A stretch of DNA of 41,071 nt from VAXT01 sp038040395 (GCA_038040395.1 JBBPIJ010000021.1:1-41071); one strand, 5' to 3'; shown: positions 17,526-25,416, numbered from the stretch's first letter. The notes: generated from the letters alone by a model not told the origin. Program-made: numbers and translations.

Positions 17526-18830
17526 GTGGCGACGATTTCCCTGCGCGACGAGGCCGTCGAGCTCCTGCAGGAGCTCATTCGCCTGGACACGGTCAACCCG
17601 CCCGGGAACGAGACGATCGCGGCCGAGCTGCTTCGCGACTACCTTGCGGAGAGCGGCGTTTCGTGCGAGCTCTACGCGAAGGAGCCGGAGCGCGCGAACC
17701 TCGTTGCCCGGATCCCGGGCCGGGGCGACGGGCCGCGCCTCGCCCTTCTCTCGCACACCGACACCGTTCTCGCGGATCCCGCAGAGTGGCAGTCCGATCC
17801 GTGGTCCGGCGAGCTGCGCGACGGAGAGATCTGGGGGCGCGGCGCGCTGGACATGAAGGGCCAGGTCGCGGCGAGCGCGGTCGCGATTGCCTCCCTTGCC
17901 CGCGAGCGCTTCGAGCCCGCCGGCGACCTGATCTTCGTGGCGGCCGCCGATGAGGAGGTCGGTGTCGACGTCGGCCTTGCGTGGCTCTGTAAGGAGCATC
18001 CGGAGGCCGTTCGAGCGGAGTACTCGCTGAACGAGGGAGCCGGGGACCGCGTCGACCTGGGGGGCCGGCCGTTCTACCTCGCATCGACCGCCGAGAAGAT
18101 GAGCTCGCCGTTCGTCCTCCGCGTGCGCGGCCGGAGCGGGCACGCCTCGATGCCGGGGATCGCGGACAACGCTCTCGTGAAAGCGGCTGTGCTCATCGAA
18201 CGGCTCGGAGCCTTCTCGCCCGAACCGCGCCTTGAGCCCGAGGTGGCCGCGCTGTTCGAGGTGGTGACCGGCGCTCCGCCGGAGGACGCGGCCCAGGTCG
18301 TCGCCCTTGCGAGGGCGGTCGATCCGCTGGCAGGCGAGCTCGTCGAGCCGCTCGTCGGGATGACGCTCTCGCCGACGATGATCACCGCCTCGCAGAAGCG
18401 GAACGTGATCCCCGCTCTGTGCGAGATCACCGTCGATTGCAGGCTGCTGCCAGGGCAGACGCAGACGGAGGCGGAGGTCGCCGTGCGCGAGCTTCTCGGC
18501 GAGGGCGACTACGAGCTCGAATGGATCGAAGGGCAGGGAGGCACGCGCTCGCCGATGGAGGGCCCCCTCTGGGACGCGATCGTAGCGTGGGTCGCCGAGA
18601 CGGAGCCGGGCGCAGCGGTCGCGCCGATCTGCCTCGCGGGCTTCACCGACAGCCACTGGCTACGGGACGCGTTCGGGACCGTCGCCTACGGGTTCTTCCC
18701 GCTGCGGTACATGGACCCGCAAGTCGCGACGCGGCTCGTGCACTCGGCCGACGAGCGGGTGCGGGTGGACGACCTCGAGCTCGGCGTCGAGTTCCTCCGC
18801 TTCGCTGCCCGGGCGATGGGCGAGCAGTAG
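17526..18830 (+). CDS. M20 family metallopeptidase (ArgE/DapE/CPG2-like)
   Basis: 434-residue zinc-dependent hydrolase of peptide or N-acyl amino acid bonds. Metal-site motifs are LLSHTDTVL (S/GHxDxV), IWGRGALDMKG with the bridging Asp, AADEEVG (catalytic Glu and ligand Glu) and a C-terminal His in LAGFTDSHWLR. The dimerisation insert lies around VRGRSGHASMPGIADNALV. It is complete, unlike the scrap at 6421-6672. The actual substrate cannot be told from sequence. The GTG at 17526 begins MATISLRDEAVELLQ; no strong ribosome-binding site precedes it. Confidence 0.85.
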   Translation: MATISLRDEAVELLQELIRLDTVNPPGNETIAAELLRDYLAESGVSCELYAKEPERANLVARIPGRGDGPRLALLSHTDTVLADPAEWQSDPWSGELRDGEIWGRGALDMKGQVAASAVAIASLARERFEPAGDLIFVAAADEEVGVDVGLAWLCKEHPEAVRAEYSLNEGAGDRVDLGGRPFYLASTAEKMSSPFVLRVRGRSGHASMPGIADNALVKAAVLIERLGAFSPEPRLEPEVAALFEVVTGAPPEDAAQVVALARAVDPLAGELVEPLVGMTLSPTMITASQKRNVIPALCEITVDCRLLPGQTQTEAEVAVRELLGEGDYELEWIEGQGGTRSPMEGPLWDAIVAWVAETEPGAAVAPICLAGFTDSHWLRDAFGTVAYGFFPLRYMDPQVATRLVHSADERVRVDDLELGVEFLRFAARAMGEQ

Positions 18831-18842
18831 CTATTGCGGAAT

Positions 18843-18857
18843 TCGACTGTGAGTCGA
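18843..18857. promoter_or_regulatory. Short inverted repeat just upstream of the DUF1385 gene
   Basis: TCGAC (18843-18847) and GTCGA (18853-18857) form an inverted repeat with a 5-nt spacer, overlapping GATAAC, a plausible -10 box 9-10 nt before the ATG at 18871. This may be an operator, but the match is short. Confidence 0.3.
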
Positions 18858-18870
18858 TAACCTCAAGAGC

Positions 18871-19656
18871 ATGTCCGAGGAACAGCTCAGGCTCGGCGGT
18901 ATGGCCCTTTCGAACGGAGTGCTCGTGCACGGCCCGAGCTCCTGGGCGTGCGCGATCCGCCACCCAGACGGAAGGGTCGAGGTGGCGGCCGAGCGCAAGC
19001 GCTACCGGTCGGCCGGCGTCACCAACCCGCTCTTGCGTGGCCCTGCGCGCCTGGCAGAAGCGCTCGCAGTGTTGCCGCAGGTTCGGCGACGGCTGCCCGC
19101 GGCGAGGCTTCCCTTCCAGCGGCCGCGTGTGCTGACGGCGATGATCGCCGGCGCGGTGGCGACCCAGATTGCGCGCGGCTCGAGCCGGGTGGGTCCGGCC
19201 ACCCAGGAGCTCGTCGCTGCGATCGCTTCACTCGCTCCTGCGGCAATCGCGCTTCGCAGCTCCGAGCTCGCCGCCTACCACGGCGCCGAGCACATCACGA
19301 TCGGCACCTACGAGCATGGCGAGGCGCGCGAGAAGGAACACGAGCGCTGCGGCTCGCATCTGCTCGCCCCGCTGCTCGGATCACTCGCGATCGGAAACGC
19401 GCTGGCCTCTCGCGCGCCAGTGCAGTTCAGGCTTGCCGCCCGCGGCCTCGCGTCTCTGGGCGCCGTGGCCGCCTCGACGGAGATCTTCTCGTGGATGGTG
19501 CGTAACCCGGAGCACCCCGTCTCGAAGGCGCTGGCGCGTCCGGGTCACGAGCTCCAGCATCGCCTGGCGACTGCGGAGCCGACTGCGGAGCAGCTCGAGG
19601 TGGCCGAGGCCGCCCTCGCCGCGTGCCTCGCGCTCGAGCATGGCGACGACAACTAG
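18871..19656 (+). CDS. DUF1385 membrane protein
   Basis: 261-residue multi-span protein of unknown function. Family signatures are the N-terminal GGMALSNGVLVHGPSSWACA (usually GGQAVMEGVMMRGP) and the central SSELAAYHGAEHITIGTYEH followed by a Cys (ERCGSHLLAPL). About four hydrophobic segments lie between residues 85 and 215. In the family a His-Glu pair in YHGAEH and the Cys are conserved, which hints at a metal site. The C terminus overlaps the start of the nicotinate phosphoribosyltransferase gene by 17 nt, so the two are probably co-translated. Confidence 0.75.
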   Translation: MSEEQLRLGGMALSNGVLVHGPSSWACAIRHPDGRVEVAAERKRYRSAGVTNPLLRGPARLAEALAVLPQVRRRLPAARLPFQRPRVLTAMIAGAVATQIARGSSRVGPATQELVAAIASLAPAAIALRSSELAAYHGAEHITIGTYEHGEAREKEHERCGSHLLAPLLGSLAIGNALASRAPVQFRLAARGLASLGAVAASTEIFSWMVRNPEHPVSKALARPGHELQHRLATAEPTAEQLEVAEAALAACLALEHGDDN

Positions 19657-20722
19657 GGCAAGCCGCCTTCCGCCCGAGATCTTCGATCTCCCGGTCGAGA
19701 AGATGCGCGACGGCTACTACACGGACGCGTACTTCAACCACGCGCGCGCGGCGCTACTCCAAGACGGCCGTCATCCGCGCGTCGTGATGCAGGTCTTCCA
19801 GAAGAACCTCGGCTACCTCGGGGGCATGGACGAGGCGATTGCCATCCTGAAGCTCTGCTCGCACGACTGGGAGCAGCTCACGGTGCACGCGCTGTACGAC
19901 GGCGATCGAGTCGAGGCGTACGAGAGCGTGATGCACATCGAGGGCGATTACACGCTGTTCGCGCACCTTGAGACCGCCTACCTCGGTGTCCTCGCGCGCC
20001 GCACGCTGATCACGACGAACGTCGTCCGCGTGCTCGAGGCGGCGAACGGCAAGCCGATCATCTTCATGCCGGCCCGGCACGACCATCATCGGGTTCAGAC
20101 GGGCGACGGCTACGCGGCGTACGTCGCGGGCGAGATCGTCGGCGCGCCGGTTGGTGTGACCACCGACGAACAGGCATCGTGGTGGGGGGGCAAGGGCGTC
20201 GGCACCGTGCCGCATTCGCTGATCGCCTCGTACGGCGGCAATTCGGTGCTCGCCGCGACGAAGTTCGCCGAGTGGGCGCCCGAGGATCTGAACGTGACCG
20301 TGCTCGTGGACTTCGAGAACGATTCCGTGCGGACGGCCCTGGAAGTGGCTCGTGCGCTCGGCCCGCGCCTGTGGGGCGTGCGGCTCGACACGTCCGAGAA
20401 CCTGGTCGACCGCTCGCTGTGGGGCGAGATGGGTGACTTCAAGCCCGCCGGCGTGAGCCCGCAGCTCGTCCGTAAGGTTCGTGATGCGCTGGATGCGGAT
20501 GGGTTCGAGCACGTGAAGATCGTCGCCTCGGGTGGCTTCACGGTCGAGAAGATCGCCGAGTTCGAGGCGAAGAAGGTTCCGGTCGACGCGTACGGCGTCG
20601 GCTCCTCGCTGATCCGGGGGCAGAACGACTTCACGGCCGACGTCGTCATGACCGACGGGCGTCCCTCGGCGAAGGTCGGCCGCCGCTTCCGCCCGAACCC
20701 CCGGCTCGAGCAGGTCACCTAA
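19640..20722 (+). CDS. pncB: Nicotinate phosphoribosyltransferase
   Basis: 360-residue enzyme that couples nicotinate and PRPP to nicotinate mononucleotide in the Preiss-Handler NAD salvage route. It starts with a family-like EIFDLPVEKMRDGYYTDAYF and carries the active-site region MPARHDHHRVQTGDGYAAYV, GVTTDEQASWWGGKGVGTVP (an insert-type Gly-rich loop), GVRLDTSENLVD and IVASGGFTVEKIAEF, plus the phosphate-binding end AYGVGSSLIRGQNDFTADVV. It is of the shorter type found in archaea and some actinobacteria. The ATG at 19640 overlaps the end of the DUF1385 gene. The nicotinamidase-like gene next door would supply nicotinate. Confidence 0.88.
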   Translation: MATTTRASRLPPEIFDLPVEKMRDGYYTDAYFNHARAALLQDGRHPRVVMQVFQKNLGYLGGMDEAIAILKLCSHDWEQLTVHALYDGDRVEAYESVMHIEGDYTLFAHLETAYLGVLARRTLITTNVVRVLEAANGKPIIFMPARHDHHRVQTGDGYAAYVAGEIVGAPVGVTTDEQASWWGGKGVGTVPHSLIASYGGNSVLAATKFAEWAPEDLNVTVLVDFENDSVRTALEVARALGPRLWGVRLDTSENLVDRSLWGEMGDFKPAGVSPQLVRKVRDALDADGFEHVKIVASGGFTVEKIAEFEAKKVPVDAYGVGSSLIRGQNDFTADVVMTDGRPSAKVGRRFRPNPRLEQVT

Positions 20723-20723
20723 A

Positions 20724-20773
20724 AGAAGGTTCGCCCGGCCTCCTCCCCGATGCAAGCGTATTTGCGAACTTCT
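20724..20773. repeat. Inverted repeat between pncB and the nicotinamidase-like gene
   Basis: AGAAGGTTCGC (20724-20734) pairs with GCGAACTTCT (20764-20773) apart from one bulged G; 29 nt lie between. It could be a weak terminator-like hairpin or an operator ahead of the next gene. No T tract follows. Confidence 0.3.
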
Positions 20774-20778
20774 CGCCC

Positions 20779-21435
20779 GTGGGTGTCAACTCCGTGACGA
20801 AAACGAACGGCGGCGTCGTGCTCTGGGACGTGGACACCCAGGTGGACTTCATGCTCCCGACCGGGAAGCTCTACGTCCCCGGCGCCGAGGAAACGGCGCC
20901 CGCGATGCGACGGCTCGTCGACGCGGCTCGTGAGGCCGGGATCGTGCATGTCGCCTCAGCCGACGACCACGAGCTCACCGATCCGGAGATCTCCGACGAG
21001 CCCGACTTCCGCAACACCTACCCGCCGCATTGCCTACGCGGGACGCGTGGTGCCCAGAAGATTCCCGAGACCGAGCAGGCTGATCCGCTCCCTTTGGCGC
21101 TCGTCCCGTTCCCGCCGGGCCTCCTGCCCGAACTCGTCTCGGGCCATCGGGAGATCCTCCTCCTCAAGAAGAACTTCAACGTCTTCACGAACCCGAACAC
21201 CGATCCGCTCCTCGACGCGCTCGACCCGTCCGAGATCGTCGTCTTCGGGGTCGCGACCGACGTCTGCGACGACGCAGCGATCCGCGGTTTCCTGCTGCGT
21301 CGGCGACGTGTCCGCTTCGTCGAGGACGCGGCGCGCGGGCTCGACGAGGAGCGGACGAAGAGCTGCATCGCTGCCTGGCGAGAGGCCGGCGTCGAGTTCA
21401 CGACGGCGGCCGACGCCGCCGCCTCGTTCGCGTAA
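20779..21435 (+). CDS. pncA: Nicotinamidase/isochorismatase family hydrolase
   Basis: 218-residue cysteine hydrolase. The catalytic triad is visible: Asp in LWDVDTQVDFM, Lys in LLLKKNFNVF and Cys in GVATDVCDDAAIRGFL, with the cis-peptide motif GVATDVC. Position directly after nicotinate phosphoribosyltransferase supports nicotinamide as substrate (nicotinamide to nicotinate plus ammonia), though the family also contains other amidases and the metal-binding His set is only partly clear (DDHEL, YPPHCLRG). The GTG at 20779 gives a normal N terminus. Confidence 0.75.
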   Translation: MGVNSVTKTNGGVVLWDVDTQVDFMLPTGKLYVPGAEETAPAMRRLVDAAREAGIVHVASADDHELTDPEISDEPDFRNTYPPHCLRGTRGAQKIPETEQADPLPLALVPFPPGLLPELVSGHREILLLKKNFNVFTNPNTDPLLDALDPSEIVVFGVATDVCDDAAIRGFLLRRRRVRFVEDAARGLDEERTKSCIAAWREAGVEFTTAADAAASFA

Positions 21436-21474
21436 CTACAGCTTCCTCGCCGGAATGCCGATTACCAGCTCCGG

Positions 21475-23016
21475 ATGCCGGACATTGCTCACATCCTGAG
21501 CGTAGTTGGCCAGATGGCGCTGATCTGGCTACCCCTGCTCATGTTCGGGCTGATCATCTACCTGCTCTGGCGCACCCTCCAGGTGATGCCGCGGGTGAAG
21601 CCCAAGCATGTCCACGCGAGCTCGAAGTCGTCCGTTACGTGGGAACAGGTCGCCGGCCTTGAGGAGGCACGCGCCGAGATGGAGGAGATCGTCGACTTCC
21701 TCCGCGATTCGAAGCGCTTCGCCGCCCTGGGCGCGCGGGTTCCGAAAGGGATCCTCCTCTACGGCCCGCCGGGCACCGGCAAGACGCTGCTCGCGAAGGC
21801 CGTCGCGCACGAGTCCGGCGCGAGCTTCTACTCGCAGAGCGCCTCGGCATTCGTCGAGATGTTCGCCGGCCTCGGAGCCGCCCGGATCCGCAAGCTCTTC
21901 GAGGACGCACGCAAGTCCGCTCCGGCGATCGTCTTCATCGACGAGCTCGACGCCGTCGGCACCGCACGGACCGGCCACGGGTTCAACCGCGAGCAGGACC
22001 AGACCTTGAACCAGCTCCTCGTCGAGCTCGACGGCTTCACCGACCGCGAGCAGGTGATCGTCATGGGCGCTTCGAACCGACTCCAGGATCTCGACCCCGC
22101 GCTCCTGCGCCCGGGCCGGTTCGACCGCCAGGTGCTCGTGTCGCCGCCCGACCTCGCCGGCCGCGAGGCGATCCTGCACGTGCACACGCGTGACAAGCCC
22201 CTCGCAGCCGACGTCGACCTCACCACTGTCGCCCGCCAGACCGCGGGTCTCACCGGTGCCGACCTCGCGAACATCGCCAACGAAGCCGCGATCTTCGCCG
22301 GCCGCGACAACCAGCAATTCGTCCACCAGGTCCATTTCGACGACGCTCTGGAGCGGATCATCGCCGGCCTCCAGCAGCGCAAAGTCATGTCCGAGAAGGA
22401 GAAGCGGATCCTCGCTTACCACGAGGGCGGCCACGCGCTCATGTCACACCTGATGGGCGAGGGCTTCCCCGTCCACAAGGCGACGATCGTTCCGCGCGGC
22501 AATGCCCTTGGCTACACGTACAACCTGCCCGAGGAAGAGCGTTTCCTGCACACGCGGGAGGAGTTCATCGACTGGATGAAGATCGCGCTCGCCGGCCGCG
22601 CCGCCGAGCAAGTCGTCTTCGGCCGCGTGACGAACGGGGCCGCGAACGACCTCGAGAAGGTGACCGAGCTCGCACGGGCGATGGTGTTCGAGTACGGGAT
22701 GTCGGAGGGCGTCGTCTCGAGGACGATGCGCGCCGACAACTATGCGCTCTCCGAGGAGACGAAGCGCGTGCGTGACCAGGAACAGGCCCGCCTTACCGAC
22801 GGTGCTTATCTGGAGGCGGTCCGGCTGATCACCAAGCATCGGGCCGGTCTCGACCGCCTTGCTAACGCGCTGCTCGAAAAGGAGACGCTCGTCCGGGCCG
22901 AGATGCAGGCGATGCTTGCCGACGTCGAGCCCGAGTCCCGCGCGAGCGAGATGGTCGGTCGCGTGGTTCCGCTCAAGCGGGTCGAGGAGAACACCCCCAA
23001 GAGGTCGGACACCTAG
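21475..23016 (+). CDS. FtsH-like AAA protease with a single N-terminal span
   Basis: 513-residue membrane-anchored ATP-dependent zinc protease. One hydrophobic segment (residues 11-33) is followed by the AAA module: GPPGTGKT at 97-104, pore loop with FVEMFAGLG, Walker B IVFIDELDAVG, and the second region of homology with ALLRPGRFDRQV. The protease domain has the zinc site HEGGH at 316-320 (usually HEAGH) and the third ligand in NDLEKVTELAR. Standard FtsH has about 600-640 residues, with two spans around an extracytoplasmic domain of about 80 residues; here that domain and one span are missing. Probably a second, specialised paralogue. It is not known what it degrades. Confidence 0.85.
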   Translation: MPDIAHILSVVGQMALIWLPLLMFGLIIYLLWRTLQVMPRVKPKHVHASSKSSVTWEQVAGLEEARAEMEEIVDFLRDSKRFAALGARVPKGILLYGPPGTGKTLLAKAVAHESGASFYSQSASAFVEMFAGLGAARIRKLFEDARKSAPAIVFIDELDAVGTARTGHGFNREQDQTLNQLLVELDGFTDREQVIVMGASNRLQDLDPALLRPGRFDRQVLVSPPDLAGREAILHVHTRDKPLAADVDLTTVARQTAGLTGADLANIANEAAIFAGRDNQQFVHQVHFDDALERIIAGLQQRKVMSEKEKRILAYHEGGHALMSHLMGEGFPVHKATIVPRGNALGYTYNLPEEERFLHTREEFIDWMKIALAGRAAEQVVFGRVTNGAANDLEKVTELARAMVFEYGMSEGVVSRTMRADNYALSEETKRVRDQEQARLTDGAYLEAVRLITKHRAGLDRLANALLEKETLVRAEMQAMLADVEPESRASEMVGRVVPLKRVEENTPKRSDT

Positions 23017-23023
23017 CAACGGC

Positions 23024-23029
23024 TACGAT
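23024..23029 (+). promoter_or_regulatory. -10 box of a leaderless promoter for the epimerase gene
   Basis: TACGAT, preceded by GC and followed after 8 nt by the GTG start at 23038. The same GCTACGNT-type box lies 6-8 nt before three other GTG starts in this window (27013, 28960 and, less exactly, 24363), which suggests transcription starting at or next to the start codon. Confidence 0.5.
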
Positions 23030-23037
23030 CCTCTCGC

Positions 23038-23442
23038 GTGCACGCGAAGGGGATTCACCATCTCGGAGTGGCCGTCGACGATCTCGACGAGGCCCTCGAC
23101 ACGTACCGCCGGCTGTTCGGCGGCGAGGTCGAGCACCGCAACACCGTGGCCGAGCAGGGAGTCGAAGCGGCGTCAGTGCGCGTTGGCGACAGCCGCGTCG
23201 AGCTGCTTGCGTCGCTCGGCGACGAGACTCCTATCGGAAAGTTCCTCGCCAGTCGAGGGCCCGGCATGCATCACGTCGCGTACGAGGTGAGCGATCTTCG
23301 GCGCGAGCTGGAAGATCTCGCCGAGCAGGGCGTCGAGCTGATCGACGAGGAGCCTCACCAGGGGCTCTTCGGGCTCGAGGTCGCCTTCGTCCACCCGGAC
23401 TCCGTTCACGGGGTTCTCGCGGAGCTAGTGGCGAGTGGCTGA
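23038..23442 (+). CDS. mce: Methylmalonyl-CoA epimerase
   Basis: 134-residue protein of the vicinal-oxygen-chelate (glyoxalase) fold with two beta-alpha-beta3 modules: GIHHLGVAVDDLDEALDTYR and GMHHVAYEVSDLRRELEDL. The metal-ligand pattern (first His in IHHLGVAV, His in MHHVAY, Glu in the last strand LEVAFVHP-like region) and the spacing fit methylmalonyl-CoA epimerase, which interconverts the (2R) and (2S) forms in propionate and branched-chain breakdown. No mutase gene is present here. The GTG at 23038 is the leaderless start. Confidence 0.82.
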   Translation: MHAKGIHHLGVAVDDLDEALDTYRRLFGGEVEHRNTVAEQGVEAASVRVGDSRVELLASLGDETPIGKFLASRGPGMHHVAYEVSDLRRELEDLAEQGVELIDEEPHQGLFGLEVAFVHPDSVHGVLAELVASG

Positions 23443-23665
23443 CGCGCAGCGTGTTCGGATCGAGATCGGCTTCGACGGCGGCCAGGTGATGAGCGCTCAC
23501 GTCCCGAGCGCGAGCGCAGACGAGCTCGAACAGTCGCTCGCGGGCGGATCGATGGGCGCGTTCCAGCTCGAGGCTGAGGACGGCCGCTACACGGTTGCTC
23601 TCGCCAGGATCGTGTACATCAAGAGGTTTTCCCGCGAGGGCCGGGTCGGCTTCAGCGACAGCTGA
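23435..23665 (+). CDS. Small conserved protein, DUF3107-like
   Basis: 76 residues, beginning MADAQRVRIEIGFDGGQVMS and ending with a beta hairpin (YTVALARIVYIKRFSREG). The layout (strand, helix with SASADELEQSLAGG, then strands with a VALARIVYI stretch) resembles the short DUF3107 proteins of actinobacteria, but the match is by eye and weak. It starts 8 nt inside the epimerase gene and is surely co-translated with it. Function unknown. Confidence 0.55.
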   Translation: MADAQRVRIEIGFDGGQVMSAHVPSASADELEQSLAGGSMGAFQLEAEDGRYTVALARIVYIKRFSREGRVGFSDS

Positions 23666-23716
23666 GTTACGCGGCGCAGCCGTTAGGGCACTTCCCTTGG
23701 TGATGGCGGTGTATGG

Positions 23717-24280
23717 ATGACGGTGACCGGCCGCGACGACGCGATCGTGAACGTGCGCGCGCTGGTGGGCCGTGCGCAGCGAGGCGACCGCGCCGCGCTC
23801 GAGGAGCTCTACCTCCTCCATTTCGATCGCATCTACAGCTACCTGCAGCTGAGCGTCGGCAATCGACACGACGCAGAGGACCTCACGACCCAGACCTTCC
23901 TCAGGATGCTGGAGTCGATCGGGCGCTTCCGGTGGCAGTCGGCTCCGTTCTCCGCGTGGCTCTTCCGGATCGCGCACAACCTGGCGATGGATCATTTCCG
24001 GGCCGGGCGGCGCGTGCAGGCCGAGGAGGACGTCCCTGAGCTTCCCGGGACTGAGGAATTGTCAGCGGAGGATCAGGCGCTCGACTCGCTCGGTCAAGCG
24101 GGGATGCTCGAGCTGATTCAGCGGCTCTCGGCCGAACAGCGCCAGGTGCTGACGCTCAAGTTCCTGTTCGGCTTCGCAAACGCAGAGATCGCGGGCATCC
24201 TCGACAAGACCGAGGGCGCCGTGAAGTCGCTTCAGCATCGCGCGCTCGCGTCGCTTCAACGGCACGTCGTCCGCGCATAA
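23717..24280 (+). CDS. ECF-type RNA polymerase sigma factor
   Basis: 187-residue sigma-70 family member of the ECF group. Region 2 spans about residues 25-95 (LYLLHFDRIYSYLQLSVGNR, DAEDLTTQTFLRML, SAWLFRIAHNLAMDHFR), and region 4 spans 130-185 (LSAEQRQVLTLKFLFGFANA, EIAGILDKTEGAVKSLQHRA), which binds the -35 element. There is no SnoaL-like C-terminal extension, and no anti-sigma gene follows, so its control is not apparent locally. The ATG at 23717 gives the expected short N-terminal arm. Confidence 0.88.
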   Translation: MTVTGRDDAIVNVRALVGRAQRGDRAALEELYLLHFDRIYSYLQLSVGNRHDAEDLTTQTFLRMLESIGRFRWQSAPFSAWLFRIAHNLAMDHFRAGRRVQAEEDVPELPGTEELSAEDQALDSLGQAGMLELIQRLSAEQRQVLTLKFLFGFANAEIAGILDKTEGAVKSLQHRALASLQRHVVRA

Positions 24281-24375
24281 CCGCGGCACATAATCGGCAC
24301 AGAGGCGGCACCCACGTGTGCGTTTCTCAACGCTACGATCGCAGTGGGGAGGAGGTCGGCTGTACCGTCTTTAGG

Positions 24376-25296
24376 GTGCCGCTGGATGTTGGACTCGTAG
24401 GTCTGCCGGGATCCGGCAAGACCGCTCTCTTCACCGCGCTGACCAGAGTTTCCGGCGAGGCGTACGGGATTGCGCATGTCGGCATCGCGCAGATCCCGGA
24501 TGAGCGAATTGCCCCGGTCGCCGCGATCGAAAGCTCAGTGAAGACGACGCCCGCGACGATCCGCGTAGTCGACGCGCCGGGTCTGAGCCCCGCCATCCTC
24601 GGTGAGCTCCGGAAGTCCGACGCGCTCATCGCCGTGATCGCGAACTTCAATGCCGATTCCGATCCCGACCGCGACAAGGAAGAGCTCGCGCTCGAGCTCG
24701 TCGTCGCCGACCGAGACCACGTCGAGAAGCGGCTGGACAGGGTTCGCTCGCAGGCGAAGTCGGGCGACCCTGCGCTTCGGAAGGAGGCGGAAGAGCTCGA
24801 GCGCGTGCTCGCCCATGTCGAAGGCGGGAACCCGCTCAGCTCGTACGCCGGCACCTTGCCGGGGGACCTCGAGCCGCTCACGACGAAGCCGCTCATCCAT
24901 CTCGTCAACGGGGCGGAGGGCTTCGACCTGAAGCTCGAGGCCGAGCTGGCCGAGCTTTCAGCCGAGGATGCGGCCGAGTTCCGCGACGGGCCGGCGAGCT
25001 TCGAAACCGTCCTGGCCGGAGTCTTCGAAGCGGTCGGGCTCATCGTCTTCTTCACTGCAGGCGACACCGAGACCCGAGCCTGGACGCTCCGCCGCGGGCA
25101 GACCGCGCTCGAGGCGGCCGCGACGATCCATACGGATATTGCCCGCGGCTTCATCCGCTGTGAGGTGATCGGGTGGCGCGACCTCGTAGAGGCGGGGAGT
25201 CGCGCCGAAGCCGCCCGCCGCGGCCTCCAACGTCTCGAGGGCAAGGACTACGTCGTCGCAGACGGCGATGTCCTCAACGTGCGCTTCAACGTCTGA
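24376..25296 (+). CDS. YchF/OLA1-like GTPase, shortened form
   Basis: 306-residue P-loop protein. It opens DVGLVGLPGSGKTALFTAL (G1), continues with a short switch region (RVVDAPGLSPAILGELRKSD), a coiled-coil insert (about residues 100-150), a base-recognition-like LVNGAEGFD, and the DUF933/TGS-like C-terminal domain: FFTAGDTETRAWTLRRGQTA, IHTDIARGFIRCEVIGWRDL and KDYVVADGDVLNVRFNV. YchF is about 363 residues; here the G2-G3 region is clearly reduced, so activity may differ. The GTG at 24376 is preferred because TACCGT lies 7 nt upstream, as at other leaderless starts; an in-frame GTG at 24316 is possible. Confidence 0.8.
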   Translation: MPLDVGLVGLPGSGKTALFTALTRVSGEAYGIAHVGIAQIPDERIAPVAAIESSVKTTPATIRVVDAPGLSPAILGELRKSDALIAVIANFNADSDPDRDKEELALELVVADRDHVEKRLDRVRSQAKSGDPALRKEAEELERVLAHVEGGNPLSSYAGTLPGDLEPLTTKPLIHLVNGAEGFDLKLEAELAELSAEDAAEFRDGPASFETVLAGVFEAVGLIVFFTAGDTETRAWTLRRGQTALEAAATIHTDIARGFIRCEVIGWRDLVEAGSRAEAARRGLQRLEGKDYVVADGDVLNVRFNV

Positions 25297-25299
25297 GCG

Positions 25300-25353
25300 C
25301 TAGCAGCAGCCGCCGCAACAACCGGAGCCGCCTTCGCAACAAGACAGGGCCAT
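25300..25353 (-). CDS. 17-residue cysteine-rich peptide divergent from arsR
   Basis: A complete miniature gene: ATG (25353) to TAG (25300-25302) encodes MALSCCEGGSGCCGGCC, with six cysteines in three adjacent pairs separated by Gly/Ser/Glu. AAAGGAGG lies 5 nt before the ATG, an ideal ribosome-binding site and one of the strongest in the window. The gene diverges from arsR over 55-60 bp, so both may share one operator. Paired cysteines are typical ligands for As(III) and soft metals, and ArsR here also has a CC pair. Arsenite or metal binding is inference; translation has not been shown. Confidence 0.6.
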   Translation of the reverse strand: MALSCCEGGSGCCGGCC

Positions 25354-25397
25354 CGCTTCCTCCTTTCATCGAAGGATGTCGATGCAACGCTAGTTGC

Positions 25398-25416
25398 TAT
25401 ATTGATGAGTGTCAAT
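25398..25416 (+). promoter_or_regulatory. arsR promoter and operator-like inverted repeat
   Basis: TATATT (25398-25403) is a good -10 box, only a few nt before the arsR start, and no ribosome-binding site follows, so the transcript is probably leaderless. Overlapping it, ATTGA (25401-25405) and TCAAT (25412-25416) form an inverted repeat with a 6-nt spacer, like the ATTGA/TCAAT half-sites bound by ArsR-SmtB repressors. Binding there would block both the arsR start and possibly the divergent peptide gene. Confidence 0.55.

Noticed and set aside
17247..18656. 469-codon minus-strand frame opposite the M20 peptidase gene
   Set aside because: It lies antisense to a gene with full family motifs and runs out of frame into rarA; composition (Arg/Gly/Ala/His) is that of a GC-rich shadow.
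19754..20755. 333-codon minus-strand frame across pncB
   Set aside because: Antisense of a well-supported gene; no motifs of its own.
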